Positions 24,948-33,463 of a stretch of DNA of 64,000 bases are shown here, in pieces (position 1 is the first letter of the stretch; each line of letters opens with the position of its first letter). Origin of the DNA: Lachnospiraceae bacterium (lineage in GTDB: Bacteria > Bacillota > Clostridia > Lachnospirales > Lachnospiraceae); assembly GCA_900772845.1 (NCBI GenBank), contig CAAGSD010000061.1, forward strand, positions 7,007 to 71,006, given 5' to 3'. Position numbers and translations under genes: made by a program. The notes under the pieces are model-generated. The model saw nothing but the letters and a program-made list of their open reading frames with translations, did no database searches and was not told where the DNA came from.

Positions 24948-26033
24948 ATGGACAAGATTATTTTAACAGGCGACAGACCTACAGGAAGACTGCATGTGGG
25001 ACATTATGCAGGCTCCCTCAGAAGACGTGTGGAACTGCAGAATTCCGGCGAATATAAGAAAACATTTATTATGATCGCAGATGCACAGGCACTTACGGAT
25101 AATATCGAGAATCCGGAAAAGGTGCGTCAGAATATTATAGAAGTGGCACTGGACTATATGTCCTGCGGACTGGATCCCAGTAAGGCTACGATCTTCATTC
25201 AGTCTCAGATTTCTGAGCTGTGTGAACTGACTTTCTATTACATGGATCTGGTGACCGTAGCCAGACTGCAGAGAAATCCTACTGTAAAGAGCGAGATCCA
25301 GATGCGTAATTTTGAGGCCAGCATTCCTGTGGGATTTTTCACCTATCCCATCAGTCAGGCGTCTGATATCACTGCATTCAAGGCAACTACCGTTCCGGTA
25401 GGCGGCGACCAGCTGCCCATGATCGAGCAGGCCAGGGAGATTGTACACAAATTCAACACCGTATATGCACCGGTGCTGGTAGAACCCAAGGCTCTGCTGC
25501 CCGAGAATGAGGCATGTCAGCGGCTGCCCGGCATCGACGGCAAGGCGAAGATGAGTAAATCTCTTGGCAACTGCATTTATCTGTCTGACAGCGCAGATGA
25601 TGTACGTACCAAGATCATGAGCATGTATACCGACCCGGAGCATCTGTTAGTCAGCGATCCCGGGCATCTGGAAGGTAACACTGTATTTACGTATCTGGAT
25701 GCATTCTGCCAGCCGGAGCATTTCGAGAGATACCTGCCGGATTATGCGGATCTTGACGAGCTGAAGGCGCATTATACCAGAGGTGGATTGGGCGACGTGA
25801 AGGTGAAGAAGTTCTTAAACAATGTTATGCAGGAGACCTTAGAGCCGATCCGTAACCGTAGAAAAGAACTGGAGAAGGATATCCCCGCAGTTTACGAGAT
25901 CCTGAAGAAGGGCAGTGATGAAGCCCGTGAAGTGGCAGCCCAGACCCTGTCTGAGGTAAAGAGTGCCATGCGTATCAATTACTTTGATGATGCGGAGCTG
26001 ATCCGTATGCAGAGCGAGAAGTACGAAGGATAA
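24948..26033 (+). CDS. trpS: Tryptophanyl-tRNA synthetase
   Basis: Class I aminoacyl-tRNA synthetase that charges tRNA-Trp. GDRPTGRLHVGHYAGSL carries the HIGH-like motif (VGHY), GGDQLPMIEQAREI is the tryptophan-site helix, and GKAKMSKSLGNCI carries KMSKS. At 361 residues it is somewhat longer than the Bacillus enzyme (about 330), with the extra length inside the catalytic half, which is normal for the clostridial form. GAGAGGA precedes the ATG. Confidence 0.97.
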   Translation: MDKIILTGDRPTGRLHVGHYAGSLRRRVELQNSGEYKKTFIMIADAQALTDNIENPEKVRQNIIEVALDYMSCGLDPSKATIFIQSQISELCELTFYYMDLVTVARLQRNPTVKSEIQMRNFEASIPVGFFTYPISQASDITAFKATTVPVGGDQLPMIEQAREIVHKFNTVYAPVLVEPKALLPENEACQRLPGIDGKAKMSKSLGNCIYLSDSADDVRTKIMSMYTDPEHLLVSDPGHLEGNTVFTYLDAFCQPEHFERYLPDYADLDELKAHYTRGGLGDVKVKKFLNNVMQETLEPIRNRRKELEKDIPAVYEILKKGSDEAREVAAQTLSEVKSAMRINYFDDAELIRMQSEKYEG

Positions 26034-26054
26034 TAAAAGAAAATAACGCAGATT

Positions 26055-26094
26055 AAAAGGGCGGTTTCCGGGGATATCGGAAGTCGTCTTTTTT
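26055..26094 (+). terminator. trpS terminator
   Basis: AAAAGGGCGGTTTCCG pairs imperfectly with CGGAAGTCGTCTTTT, ending in six T. Confidence 0.75.
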
Positions 26095-26099
26095 GTGTC

Positions 26100-26150
26100 T
26101 ACGATGAGCCGGGTACAGATTTTTGCTTGCACAAGAATCTGTATTTGCCG
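26100..26150. repeat. Intergenic hairpin, CTTG-tip family
   Basis: Near-copy of the element at 17106: ACGATGAGCC, then a GTACAGATT/AATCTGTAT stem with a TTTTG-CTTG-CACA tip, then TTTG. It again sits directly after a terminator. Confidence 0.75.
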
Positions 26151-26235
26151 ATGAAGAGACTTGTTTTGCAAAAGAGGGAAGTATATAATCAGCTTAAAGA
26201 AGGCGGAAGGAATCGTCTGCGGAATGGAGATTATC

Positions 26236-27306
26236 ATGGAGAAGAAAGACAATGACAGCTTTGATTATGAAGAGATTGCGGATAGAGAGACAGATTCTGC
26301 ACCGGTGGAACGGCAGAATAAGGAGTTCAGTGAATACGGGGAACCGGATGATTTCGATGTAGATGACTTTGATGAGGACCGGGGATTCGCTTTTCAGTTC
26401 AAACCATGGATGATTCCGGCTTTTGTGGGCATGATGATCCTGGCGATCCTGATCTGCATTCCACTGTGGAAACTGAGTCATCATGACAGAAACACAGGAA
26501 ATCAGGAAATCGTAGCGGCAACAGCCGTACCGATACAGACATCGCAGCCTGCATCAACGGTGACCCAGGAGCCACAGCCGCAGACATTGCAGCCCGCATC
26601 AACGGTGACCCAGGAGCCACAGCCACAGGCACCGCAGTCTACATCAACGGTGACCCAGGAGCCACAGCCACAGGCACCGCAGACAACACCGACAGCGACT
26701 CCGGAAGCACAGCCGCAGCCCGCAGAGACGCCTGTGGCCACAGAACTGCCGGGTACAGGAAGTACAGGAGATGCGCTTGCAGAGGGAAATTCCATGACGT
26801 TCGGAGACGTGAACGAGAACGTTACCGCCAAAGATGTGATCAATCTGCGCAGCACGCCCTATACCGGAGATGAGGCAAATGTGGTGGGGCAGCTGAAAAA
26901 CGGAGAGACTCTGGTCCGTACGGGAAGGAACGATTCCACCGGCTGGTCCAGACTGGAATATAACGGTCAGACCGTCTATGCGGTGTCCGCATATCTGACC
27001 ACGGATCTTGCTTATAAGACACCTGCGAAGCCCACCTATCCCAACCGTGTCAGCACCCAGGACGGCAGAGTCATTGTTTTCACCGACTGTGATGACTATA
27101 TTACCCCGAAGGAATTGATCAATCTGCGGACGGAACCCAGCACCAGCGAGGGAGAGAGTACTGTGCGGACCCAGGTACAAAACGGAACCAGCCTGCATCG
27201 TACCGGTTACAGTGAAGGAGCCGGATGGTCGAGGGTAGAGTACAATGGAGAAGTATTATATGCGGTAACGAATTATGTCATTTCAGGAACCGCTCCTGAG
27301 CAATAA
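26236..27306 (+). CDS. Membrane-anchored protein with repeat stalk and two SH3 domains
   Basis: An acidic cytoplasmic N-terminus (about 55 residues) precedes one transmembrane helix (WMIPAFVGMMILAILICIPL). A proline/glutamine/threonine-rich stalk with four 15-residue repeats follows, then two bacterial SH3 domains, each marked by INLR at the start and by GWSRLEYNG or GWSRVEYNG near the end. Such domains bind peptidoglycan or other wall parts, so this is probably a cell-surface protein held in the membrane with its SH3 pair in the wall. TGGAG precedes the ATG at 26236; 26224 is an in-frame alternative. It stands alone after trpS. Confidence 0.78.
   Translation: MEKKDNDSFDYEEIADRETDSAPVERQNKEFSEYGEPDDFDVDDFDEDRGFAFQFKPWMIPAFVGMMILAILICIPLWKLSHHDRNTGNQEIVAATAVPIQTSQPASTVTQEPQPQTLQPASTVTQEPQPQAPQSTSTVTQEPQPQAPQTTPTATPEAQPQPAETPVATELPGTGSTGDALAEGNSMTFGDVNENVTAKDVINLRSTPYTGDEANVVGQLKNGETLVRTGRNDSTGWSRLEYNGQTVYAVSAYLTTDLAYKTPAKPTYPNRVSTQDGRVIVFTDCDDYITPKELINLRTEPSTSEGESTVRTQVQNGTSLHRTGYSEGAGWSRVEYNGEVLYAVTNYVISGTAPEQ
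26545..26724 (+). repeat. Four 45-bp tandem repeats in the surface-protein gene
   Basis: Units start at 26545, 26590, 26635 and 26680 and encode versions of QPASTVTQEPQPQAP. The first three are nearly identical in DNA; the fourth has drifted. The 45-base unit keeps the frame, so copy number could change the stalk length without breaking the gene. Confidence 0.85.
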
Positions 27307-27357
27307 GCCACATCTGATAGACAGCTTCTTTGGTATTAAGATTCGTTGATGTCGGGG

Positions 27358-27416
27358 GCAAAAGGTCTTTCACCCACTTATGAGAAAGCTCATGTGGGCT
27401 TAGACCTTTTGATCCT
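27358..27416. terminator. Bidirectional terminator
   Basis: CAAAAGGTCT / AGACCTTTTG with an inner CCCAC/GTGGG and TATGAG/CTCAT helix. It serves the convergent SH3-protein and NTF2-like genes. The left side opens with GATGTCGGGG, also found at 33871. Confidence 0.75.
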
Positions 27417-27459
27417 GGCATCATTCTATATAGAGAAAAGTATAAGGGGATGGCAGAAT

Positions 27460-27792
27460 TTATTTTGGTCTTACGGTAAGTCTCTGGATCAGACCGTTTT
27501 CATCGGTTTCACGAACCGTGGCGATGGCCATGATGTTGTAGCCGCCAAAGTTGGCAATGAATTCGGCCTGGTCTTCGTTTACGACCTCGGCATCCAGAAT
27601 GGAGTAGCGGCGGAAACCGAATTTGTTACGGAAGAACATGTTGATGGCTTCTTTTCCGTAGATATGATACTCCTGCTGGGAAGCAGAGGTGGTACAATAG
27701 TCACACAGAATGCCGTCAGGAGTGAACAACTCTGCAAGTCCGGCAAAATCTTTATTTTCCATAGCTTCTACATATTTTTCAATGGGTCTCAT
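27460..27792 (-). CDS. NTF2-fold (SnoaL-like) small protein
   Basis: A 110-residue protein of the nuclear-transport-factor-2 fold: RPIEKYVEAMENKDFAGLAELFTPDG is the usual opening helix pair, GKEAINMFF the middle helix, and AIATVRETDENGLIQRLTV the final strands. Members act as isomerases, dehydratases or binding proteins for small hydrophobic compounds; bile-acid dehydratase and ketosteroid isomerase share the fold. It follows the SDR gene by 13 bases on the same strand, so both probably work on the same substrate. The substrate cannot be read from sequence. Confidence 0.75.
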   Translation of the reverse strand: MRPIEKYVEAMENKDFAGLAELFTPDGILCDYCTTSASQQEYHIYGKEAINMFFRNKFGFRRYSILDAEVVNEDQAEFIANFGGYNIMAIATVRETDENGLIQRLTVRPK

Positions 27793-27805
27793 AGCGTGTT
27801 CCTCC

Positions 27806-28594
27806 TTAATATACCTTTTCAGAATTTAACAATGCGTCAGTACCGCCGTCTACGAACATGATGTTGCCGTTGACACCTCGGGCGGAATCGGAAGCCAGGA
27901 ATACCATGACTTCAGCGATCTCTTCCGGAGCCATCAGACATTCCTGACCGTACTTGGTGGGAATGGGAAGGGCATTCAGTGCCATTTTTGCGGTGGTACT
28001 CATGGTAGCGGTCATAGCAGTATGCACGTTGCCGGGAGCTACGGCATTGATGCGGACACCGTTGGCAGCCCAGGTGGCGGAGACTCTGCGGACCCATCTG
28101 GCCAGAGCATATTTGGTGGATACATAGAGGCTGTTGCCTACGGAGAGGTTGGTGGAATCCATGGAGGATACCAGGCTTAATACTCTCTTCTCGTCGCCGA
28201 TATTGTTTAACAGATCTACGATATCTTTCCGTCCGGCACCCTGGGAAATAGTATTGGATACGGTGACTACACAGCTGCCGTGTTTTTTCTGCAGGAGGTC
28301 ATAAACGCCCTTTGCAATGGCTACAGTACCGAAATAGTTCAGGGAAATGATCAGCTCCAGATTGCCGCAGGCACCGGAGACACCGGCATTACAGATCATG
28401 CCGTCCAGACCTTCCGGATGCAGCTCATGCAGCTTGTCTACAGCTGCCTGTCTTCCTTCCGGAGTTGCCAGGTTCACACAGATGTCGCCGTCTTTCAGAT
28501 CGATATTGATGACTTTGTGTCCTTTTTCCAGTAACAGTTCTTTTGTCTTGGCGCCGATTCCGCTGGATGCGCCGGTGATTGCATATACGCCCAT
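27806..28594 (-). CDS. Short-chain dehydrogenase, 3-alpha-hydroxysteroid dehydrogenase-like
   Basis: NAD(P)-dependent oxidoreductase with GASSGIG for cofactor binding, DGMICNAGVSG, NYFGTVAIAKG, active-site LYVSTKYAL (YxxxK) and a C-terminal IMFVDGGTDALL. The shortened N-terminal half and the order of these segments resemble the classical 3-alpha-hydroxysteroid dehydrogenase/carveol dehydrogenase branch of the SDR family. A steroid or terpenoid alcohol is therefore a reasonable but unproven substrate. It is the first gene of a two-gene minus-strand operon with the NTF2-like protein, divergent from the MocR regulator. Confidence 0.82.
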   Translation of the reverse strand: MGVYAITGASSGIGAKTKELLLEKGHKVINIDLKDGDICVNLATPEGRQAAVDKLHELHPEGLDGMICNAGVSGACGNLELIISLNYFGTVAIAKGVYDLLQKKHGSCVVTVSNTISQGAGRKDIVDLLNNIGDEKRVLSLVSSMDSTNLSVGNSLYVSTKYALARWVRRVSATWAANGVRINAVAPGNVHTAMTATMSTTAKMALNALPIPTKYGQECLMAPEEIAEVMVFLASDSARGVNGNIMFVDGGTDALLNSEKVY

Positions 28595-28599
28595 GTTAA

Positions 28600-28682
28600 T
28601 CCTCCCTTGTTTTCCGAAGGAAAATCCGAGCCCCTCTGGCGAGGAGAGGATTTATCCTCCCTTGTTTTCCGAAGGAAAATCC
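28600..28682. repeat. Two 28-bp direct repeats with internal hairpin
   Basis: The same 28 bases occur at 28600-28627 and 28655-28682, period 55. Each copy contains TTTTCC-GAA-GGAAAA. The left copy overlaps the ribosome site region of the minus-strand SDR gene. Further CTTGAGGAG and CTTGGCGGGGAG units follow to about 28735. Confidence 0.75.
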
Positions 28683-28751
28683 TGCTCTTCTTGAGGAGCT
28701 GCCCTCTTGAGGAGTCACCCCCTTGGCGGGGAGAGAATCTGTCCTTCCTGC

Positions 28752-28780
28752 TTGCTTTTGCTTTATGAGTTCATTATAAT
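28752..28780 (+). promoter_or_regulatory. Promoter of the MocR-type gene
   Basis: TTGCTT (28752-28757), 17-base spacer, TATAAT (28775-28780), 52 bases before the ATG. Confidence 0.6.
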
Positions 28781-28831
28781 AAAAACTGATATCTTTTAAA
28801 TAACCAAAATAAGAAAAAATGAGGATACCAG

Positions 28832-30223
28832 ATGATGACCTATGATCTGACTGCCCGTGGCAGTAAAACCATGTATGAATACTTATATGAAGCAATGAAA
28901 GCAGATATTTTGAATGGCCGCCTGGCAGCAGGGGAGAAGCTGCCATCGAAGCGGGCATTTGCCGAGCACTTACAGGTCAGCGTCAAGACCGTGGAGAATA
29001 CCTATGAACAGCTGCTGTTGGAGGGCTATATCCGGTCGGAGGAAAAGAGAGGGTATTTTGTCAACCGTCTGGAAGTGAAGAACGTCTCCGCCCCGGCCTA
29101 TGCATCCTTTGTGACCCGTTTCCGGGAGGAAGAATATCTGGCGGACCTGACGGCCAACAATATTCAATATGACAAGTTCCCCTTTGCTACCTGGGCGAAG
29201 ATCATGCGGCAGACCCTGACGGATTACGATACATCTCTGCTTAAGACAGTCCCATTTAACGGGGTGGAAAAGTTGAGAGTGGCCATCGCAGAGCATCTGT
29301 ACCGGTACCGAGGCATGCAGGTGTCGCCGGATCATATCATTGTGGGAGCGGGAACGGAGTATCTCTACAGCCGTTTGCTGCAGTTATTAGGTAAAAATGC
29401 AAAATTCGGTGTGGAAAATCCCGGCTATCGCAAGATTACAAAATTATATGACGTGGGCGGCGTGGCCTGGGACTATGTGGACATCGACGGCCAGGGAATG
29501 AAAGTGGAACAGCTGGATCAAAAGGGTATTACCGTGGCTCATGTGTCACCGGAACATCATTTTCCCATCGGACTGGTCATGCCGGTGGGAAGGCGGCAGG
29601 AGCTGCTTCGCTGGGCGGCAGAGGAGCCGGAGCGTTATATCGTGGAGGATGATTTCGACTGTGAATTCCGCATGGTGGGCAAGTCGGTTCCTTCCATGCA
29701 GTCCATGGATCGTAACCACAGAGTCATTTACATCAACACTTTTTCCAAGACCATGGTGCCGTCTTTACGTATCGGATATATGGTGCTGCCTGAAAAGCTG
29801 ATGGAACGGTACATTTCCACCATGAATTTTTACTCCTGTACGGTATCAGGATTTGAGCAATATGCCATGGCCGCATTTCTGGAAAAAGGGTATTTTGAGC
29901 GCCATATCCGAAGGCTGTTAAATGACTATAGAGGGCAGCGGGAGCGGATCTGCCGTTTGTTCCGGGAGTCACCCTTAAGTCAGATCAGCCAGATCTATCA
30001 GGATGACGCAGGGACGCATTTCCTGCTGCATGTGCGGACAGATCTAAGTGACGTGGAGATCAAGTGGGCAGCCAGACAGCGGGGAATCCTGGTGAACTGT
30101 CTGTCGGAGTATTGCTTTGCAGAAGCACAGAAATATCGGGGGATCCTGGTCATTCACTATTCCGATATGGAGGATGAGATATTACAGAAGGTGATCGGGG
30201 CACTGGAGGAAATCTTTTTATGA
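28832..30223 (+). CDS. MocR/PdxR-type regulator (GntR plus aminotransferase fold)
   Basis: Residues 1-75 form a GntR winged helix (LPSKRAFAEHLQVSVKTVEN). The remaining 380 residues have an aspartate-aminotransferase fold with FGVENPGYRKI, VEDDFDCEFR and the PLP-Lys segment YINTFSKTMVPSLRIGYM. MocR proteins use PLP or an amino compound as effector and usually control the gene next to them, here most likely the divergent SDR/NTF2 operon. GAGGA precedes the ATG at 28832 (28835 is an alternative start). Complete at 463 residues. The gene ends 2 bases before a remarkable hairpin. Confidence 0.9.
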   Translation: MMTYDLTARGSKTMYEYLYEAMKADILNGRLAAGEKLPSKRAFAEHLQVSVKTVENTYEQLLLEGYIRSEEKRGYFVNRLEVKNVSAPAYASFVTRFREEEYLADLTANNIQYDKFPFATWAKIMRQTLTDYDTSLLKTVPFNGVEKLRVAIAEHLYRYRGMQVSPDHIIVGAGTEYLYSRLLQLLGKNAKFGVENPGYRKITKLYDVGGVAWDYVDIDGQGMKVEQLDQKGITVAHVSPEHHFPIGLVMPVGRRQELLRWAAEEPERYIVEDDFDCEFRMVGKSVPSMQSMDRNHRVIYINTFSKTMVPSLRIGYMVLPEKLMERYISTMNFYSCTVSGFEQYAMAAFLEKGYFERHIRRLLNDYRGQRERICRLFRESPLSQISQIYQDDAGTHFLLHVRTDLSDVEIKWAARQRGILVNCLSEYCFAEAQKYRGILVIHYSDMEDEILQKVIGALEEIFL

Positions 30224-30225
30224 TC

Positions 30226-30307
30226 ACAGTTTAGCCATGAACATATTGTGAAACACAAATCATGCGAGCATGATTTGTGTTTCACAATATGTTCATGGCT
30301 AAACTGT
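30226..30307. repeat. Perfect 39-bp inverted repeat, CGAG tip
   Basis: Arms 30226-30264 and 30269-30307 are exact inverse copies with the four-base loop CGAG. The apex reads AATCATG-CGAG-CATGATT and the mid-stem contains CATGAACATAT, close to the CATGGACATAT stem at 11745, so it belongs to the same family. It begins 2 bases after the MocR stop codon and could end that transcript, though no T run follows. Confidence 0.9.
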
Positions 30308-30382
30308 TAGAATCATAATTTTTCCCTAATGCGGGAACACTGACAAAAAAGAATGCAGTGTTATCGCATGGAAGGAGAAATT

Positions 30383-31402
30383 ATGAATCAGAGAGTGGGA
30401 AGAAGCAGTATCCGTCTGGCACAGCCGGTGTGTGTGATCGCCGGTGCCAGTATCGTGGGAAAAAAAGAAGGCGAAGGACCGTTAGGCACCCTGTTCGACA
30501 TGGTGGGAGAGGATGATCTCTTCGGCTGTAAGACCTGGGAGGAGGCGGAAAGTAATCTCCAGAAGGACGCAGTCTACATGGTCATGGAAAAGGCCGGATG
30601 GAAAGCGGAGGATGTGTCGTATCTCTTTGCCGGTGATCTGTTGGGGCAGTGCATTGCCACTTCCTTCGGTATCTCTGCTTACAATATTCCTTTGTTTGGT
30701 GTCTACGGCGCCTGCTCCACGTGTGGGGAAGCGCTGACACTGGGATCTGTGATGGTAGCAGGCGGTTATGCGGAGCACGTGGTCTGCGTGACTTCCAGTC
30801 ATTTCGCCAGTGCGGAAAAGGAGTTCCGCTTCCCCTTGGACTACGGTAACCAGAGACCGTTGTCTGCCAGCTGGACAGTGACAGGAAGCGGCGCTTTTGC
30901 ACTGGGGTTAAATCAGAAATGCAGAGCCCACATCACCGGCATGACCCCCGGAAGGATCGTGGACTACGGCTTAAAAGATTCTATGAATATGGGCGCCTGT
31001 ATGGCACCTGCCGCCGCCGATACCATTGCCCGTCACATGGAAGATTTTCATGTGACACTACAAGAGTACGACCGGATCATTACCGGAGATCTGGGAAGTG
31101 TGGGACAGACGGTACTGATCGATCTTTTGCGGGAAAAAGGAATTGATATCGCCGACAGACACATGGACTGTGGGATTGAAATCTTCGATGCCAAGGCCCA
31201 GGACACCCATGCCGGCGGCAGTGGCTGCGGCTGCAGCGCCGTGACCCTGGCAGCTTACGTCCTCCCGAAACTGGAATCCGGCGAGTGGAAAAAAGTCCTC
31301 TTCCTCCCTACCGGTGCCCTGCTCAGCAAGACCAGCTTCAACGAAGGCAAAAGCGTGCCGGGAATCGCACATGCGGTGGTGTTGGAAAGTCCGAAAAATT
31401 AG
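30383..31402 (+). CDS. spoVAD: Stage V sporulation protein AD
   Basis: Part of the SpoVA channel that moves dipicolinic acid into the forespore and out at germination; SpoVAD is the soluble, thiolase-fold subunit that binds dipicolinic acid. The protein shows the family's order: VCVIAGASIVGKKEGEGPLG, LFAGDLLGQCIATSFG, FGVYGACSTCGEAL with the pseudo-active-site Cys, and GSGCGCSAVTLAAYVLP. The ATG at 30383 has GAAGGAG before it. Unusually, spoVAC does not precede it here; spoVAEB lies 4 kb further on. Length of 339 is normal. Confidence 0.93.
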   Translation: MNQRVGRSSIRLAQPVCVIAGASIVGKKEGEGPLGTLFDMVGEDDLFGCKTWEEAESNLQKDAVYMVMEKAGWKAEDVSYLFAGDLLGQCIATSFGISAYNIPLFGVYGACSTCGEALTLGSVMVAGGYAEHVVCVTSSHFASAEKEFRFPLDYGNQRPLSASWTVTGSGAFALGLNQKCRAHITGMTPGRIVDYGLKDSMNMGACMAPAAADTIARHMEDFHVTLQEYDRIITGDLGSVGQTVLIDLLREKGIDIADRHMDCGIEIFDAKAQDTHAGGSGCGCSAVTLAAYVLPKLESGEWKKVLFLPTGALLSKTSFNEGKSVPGIAHAVVLESPKN

Positions 31403-31509
31403 AGAGAAAAGCCTAAGGATTTCATAGTATTTTCGGAATGTGCATGGTACAATACTTGTGATAATGTAAGAAAAGTACAGGTAGCGAAGAAAACGGGAGG
31501 TAATCATCA

Positions 31510-33012
31510 ATGGCAGAAGATATGCTGTTTTCCGGGGAAGCCAAGAATATTGAATATAAAGTAGCTGTGCCGGATAAAAGCGAAAAATATATGAAAACAG
31601 TAGTAGCTTTTGCCAATGGTAGAGGCGGTAAAATTGTATTTGGGATTGATGATAAGACGCTGGAAATTGTAGGAATGGATGAAGACAATATTTATAAGAC
31701 GATAGATGCCATTACAAATGCAATTTCAGACAACTGTGAGCCCACCATCAGGCCGGATGTGGTTCTGCAGACAATCGGGGATAAGACAGTTATTGTTGTA
31801 GAAATTTTTCCCGGGGCACAGAGGCCTTATTACATTAAATCACAGGGAATGGTTGAGGGGACTTATGTGAGAGTGTCCGGAACAACCAGACATGTAGAAG
31901 GATATCTGTTAAAGGAATTGATCCTGGAGGGACAGAATCGTTATTTTGACAGTGAGATATGTCGGAATCTGTCGGTATCCGATAGTGAGATTGTTGAACT
32001 GTGCAAAAATATGAAAGAAGTTGCTGTAAAAAATACCTGGCAGGAAAGTGAAAAAGCAAAGATTAAAAATGTTACCAGAAATGTGCTGATCTCATGGGGC
32101 GTATTGAAAGAAGTGGATGGAACAGTATATCCTACAAATGCCTATGCGCTTTTAACCGGCCGAATGCCACAACAGCCTGTGATTCAATGTGGCGTGTTCA
32201 AAGGAACGAACCGTGCGCACTTTGTTGACCGTAGGGAATTTGAAGGCTCTATTCAGGCGCAAATGGAAGCGGCGTACCAGTATGTTCTTGAAAAAATCAA
32301 TATGGGGATGGCGATAAAAGGAATATATCGTCAGGATGTATATGAACTACCTACGGAGAGTATTCGTGAAGTGATTGCAAATGCCGTGGCACATCGAAGC
32401 TATCTGGAGCCCGGAAATATACAGGTGGCTTTGTATGATGATCGGCTGGAAGTGACATCTCCCGGAATGCTTTTGAATAATGTTACAATTGCAAAAATGA
32501 TGGAGGGATATTCAAAACCGAGAAACCCAGCCATTGCAAAAGCATTTGCCTATATGAAGATTATTGAAAAATGGGGAACCGGAATTCCAAGATTGTTTGA
32601 AGCATGTGAGGAATATGAATTGCAGCCCCCAAAGTTGATTGATTTTGATGGGGATTTCAGGGTGAATATATATCGAAAGAGAAATAAGACATTTGCGGAT
32701 ACTGATAGCACGACGCAAACTACCCAAACTACCCAAACTACCCAAACTACCCAAACTACCCAAACTACCCAAACACCCCAAACTACGCTACCCTGCGATA
32801 TCTTATTATCAGCTGAAGATGAAATGCTGTTGATAGAAGTAAAGAGACATCCGTCTATGTCACAGAGGGAGTATGCAATGGAACTTGGATGGAATGTAGA
32901 TCGTGTGAAATATTATTTGAGAAAAATGAAGGAATTGCGCCTTGTGAAGCGTGTGGGTAATAGCCATAGTGGACATTGGGAGGTTGTGGAAAAACGGAGT
33001 GACGAATCATAA
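31510..33012 (+). CDS. AlbA_2 (Schlafen-like) ATP-binding regulator with winged helix
   Basis: Domains in order: AlbA_2/SLFN-type putative nucleic-acid-binding domain (residues 8-125, with VVAFANGRGGKIVFGI), a RecG-C-terminal-like GHKL domain (about 230-390, with SIREVIANAVAHRSY), a threonine/glutamine tract (about 402-426) and a C-terminal winged helix (435-495). This set is found in putative transcriptional regulators and in some defence-linked genes. The TTQ tract comes from a 9-bp microsatellite and may vary in length between strains. GGGAGG precedes the start at 31510. It stands alone; the target is unknown. Confidence 0.82.
   Translation: MAEDMLFSGEAKNIEYKVAVPDKSEKYMKTVVAFANGRGGKIVFGIDDKTLEIVGMDEDNIYKTIDAITNAISDNCEPTIRPDVVLQTIGDKTVIVVEIFPGAQRPYYIKSQGMVEGTYVRVSGTTRHVEGYLLKELILEGQNRYFDSEICRNLSVSDSEIVELCKNMKEVAVKNTWQESEKAKIKNVTRNVLISWGVLKEVDGTVYPTNAYALLTGRMPQQPVIQCGVFKGTNRAHFVDRREFEGSIQAQMEAAYQYVLEKINMGMAIKGIYRQDVYELPTESIREVIANAVAHRSYLEPGNIQVALYDDRLEVTSPGMLLNNVTIAKMMEGYSKPRNPAIAKAFAYMKIIEKWGTGIPRLFEACEEYELQPPKLIDFDGDFRVNIYRKRNKTFADTDSTTQTTQTTQTTQTTQTTQTTQTPQTTLPCDILLSAEDEMLLIEVKRHPSMSQREYAMELGWNVDRVKYYLRKMKELRLVKRVGNSHSGHWEVVEKRSDES
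32716..32787 (+). repeat. 9-bp microsatellite inside the AlbA_2 gene
   Basis: CAAACTACC is repeated six times without change (32716-32769), then CAAACACCC and CAAACTACG. It encodes QTT units in frame. Slippage would add or remove three residues at a time and so lengthen or shorten the linker between the GHKL and winged-helix domains. Confidence 0.92.
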
Positions 33013-33101
33013 AACACACTCTTGCAAGCGCTGTAAGTTACTGGTAAAATAAACCTCAAACGGCGAAAATACATTATGCCGGGAATGGCTGGTGAATCAA
33101 A

Positions 33102-33353
33102 ATGCGCAGGATAGAATTTAAGATGGAACGACCGGGCTTTCTGGAGGTCGGACAGAAGATCACGGTAACCGAGGGACTTCTGCCCAGTAACTATTATTAT
33201 ACCATAGACCCGTCTCTTGCCATGTCTCCGAATATCCCTTTCCGTTACCGCCTGAAGAACCGGGATGGCGTTGTAGCAGATATTGTGGAGAATTCCAGAG
33301 GATTCTACGTGACGGCGGAATTTGATGAGCCGGAGGTAGATATGACGAAGTAA
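33102..33353 (+). CDS. Conserved hypothetical protein, 83 residues
   Basis: A small, soluble, beta-rich protein (MRRIEFKMERPGFLEVGQKI). No known domain is evident. The ribosome site is weak (GGTG), but the codon use and the charged, globular composition look genuine. It lies between the AlbA_2 gene and ridA on the same strand. Confidence 0.6.
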   Translation: MRRIEFKMERPGFLEVGQKITVTEGLLPSNYYYTIDPSLAMSPNIPFRYRLKNRDGVVADIVENSRGFYVTAEFDEPEVDMTK

Positions 33354-33463
33354 ACGCCGGAGATGCCGCAGGAATTTCGGAACATGCCGGGAGGCAGGCG
33401 GCTCAAGGCGCAGATGACAGATTTAAGGAAAAATTAAATTACAGGAAGAAAGAGGAGAATATT

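Noticed and set aside
26545..26724. 45-bp repeats as a CRISPR array
   Set aside because: Contiguous tandem units without spacers that encode a surface-protein stalk.
32716..32787. Regular short repeats as a CRISPR array
   Set aside because: Nine-base units without spacers, inside a coding frame.
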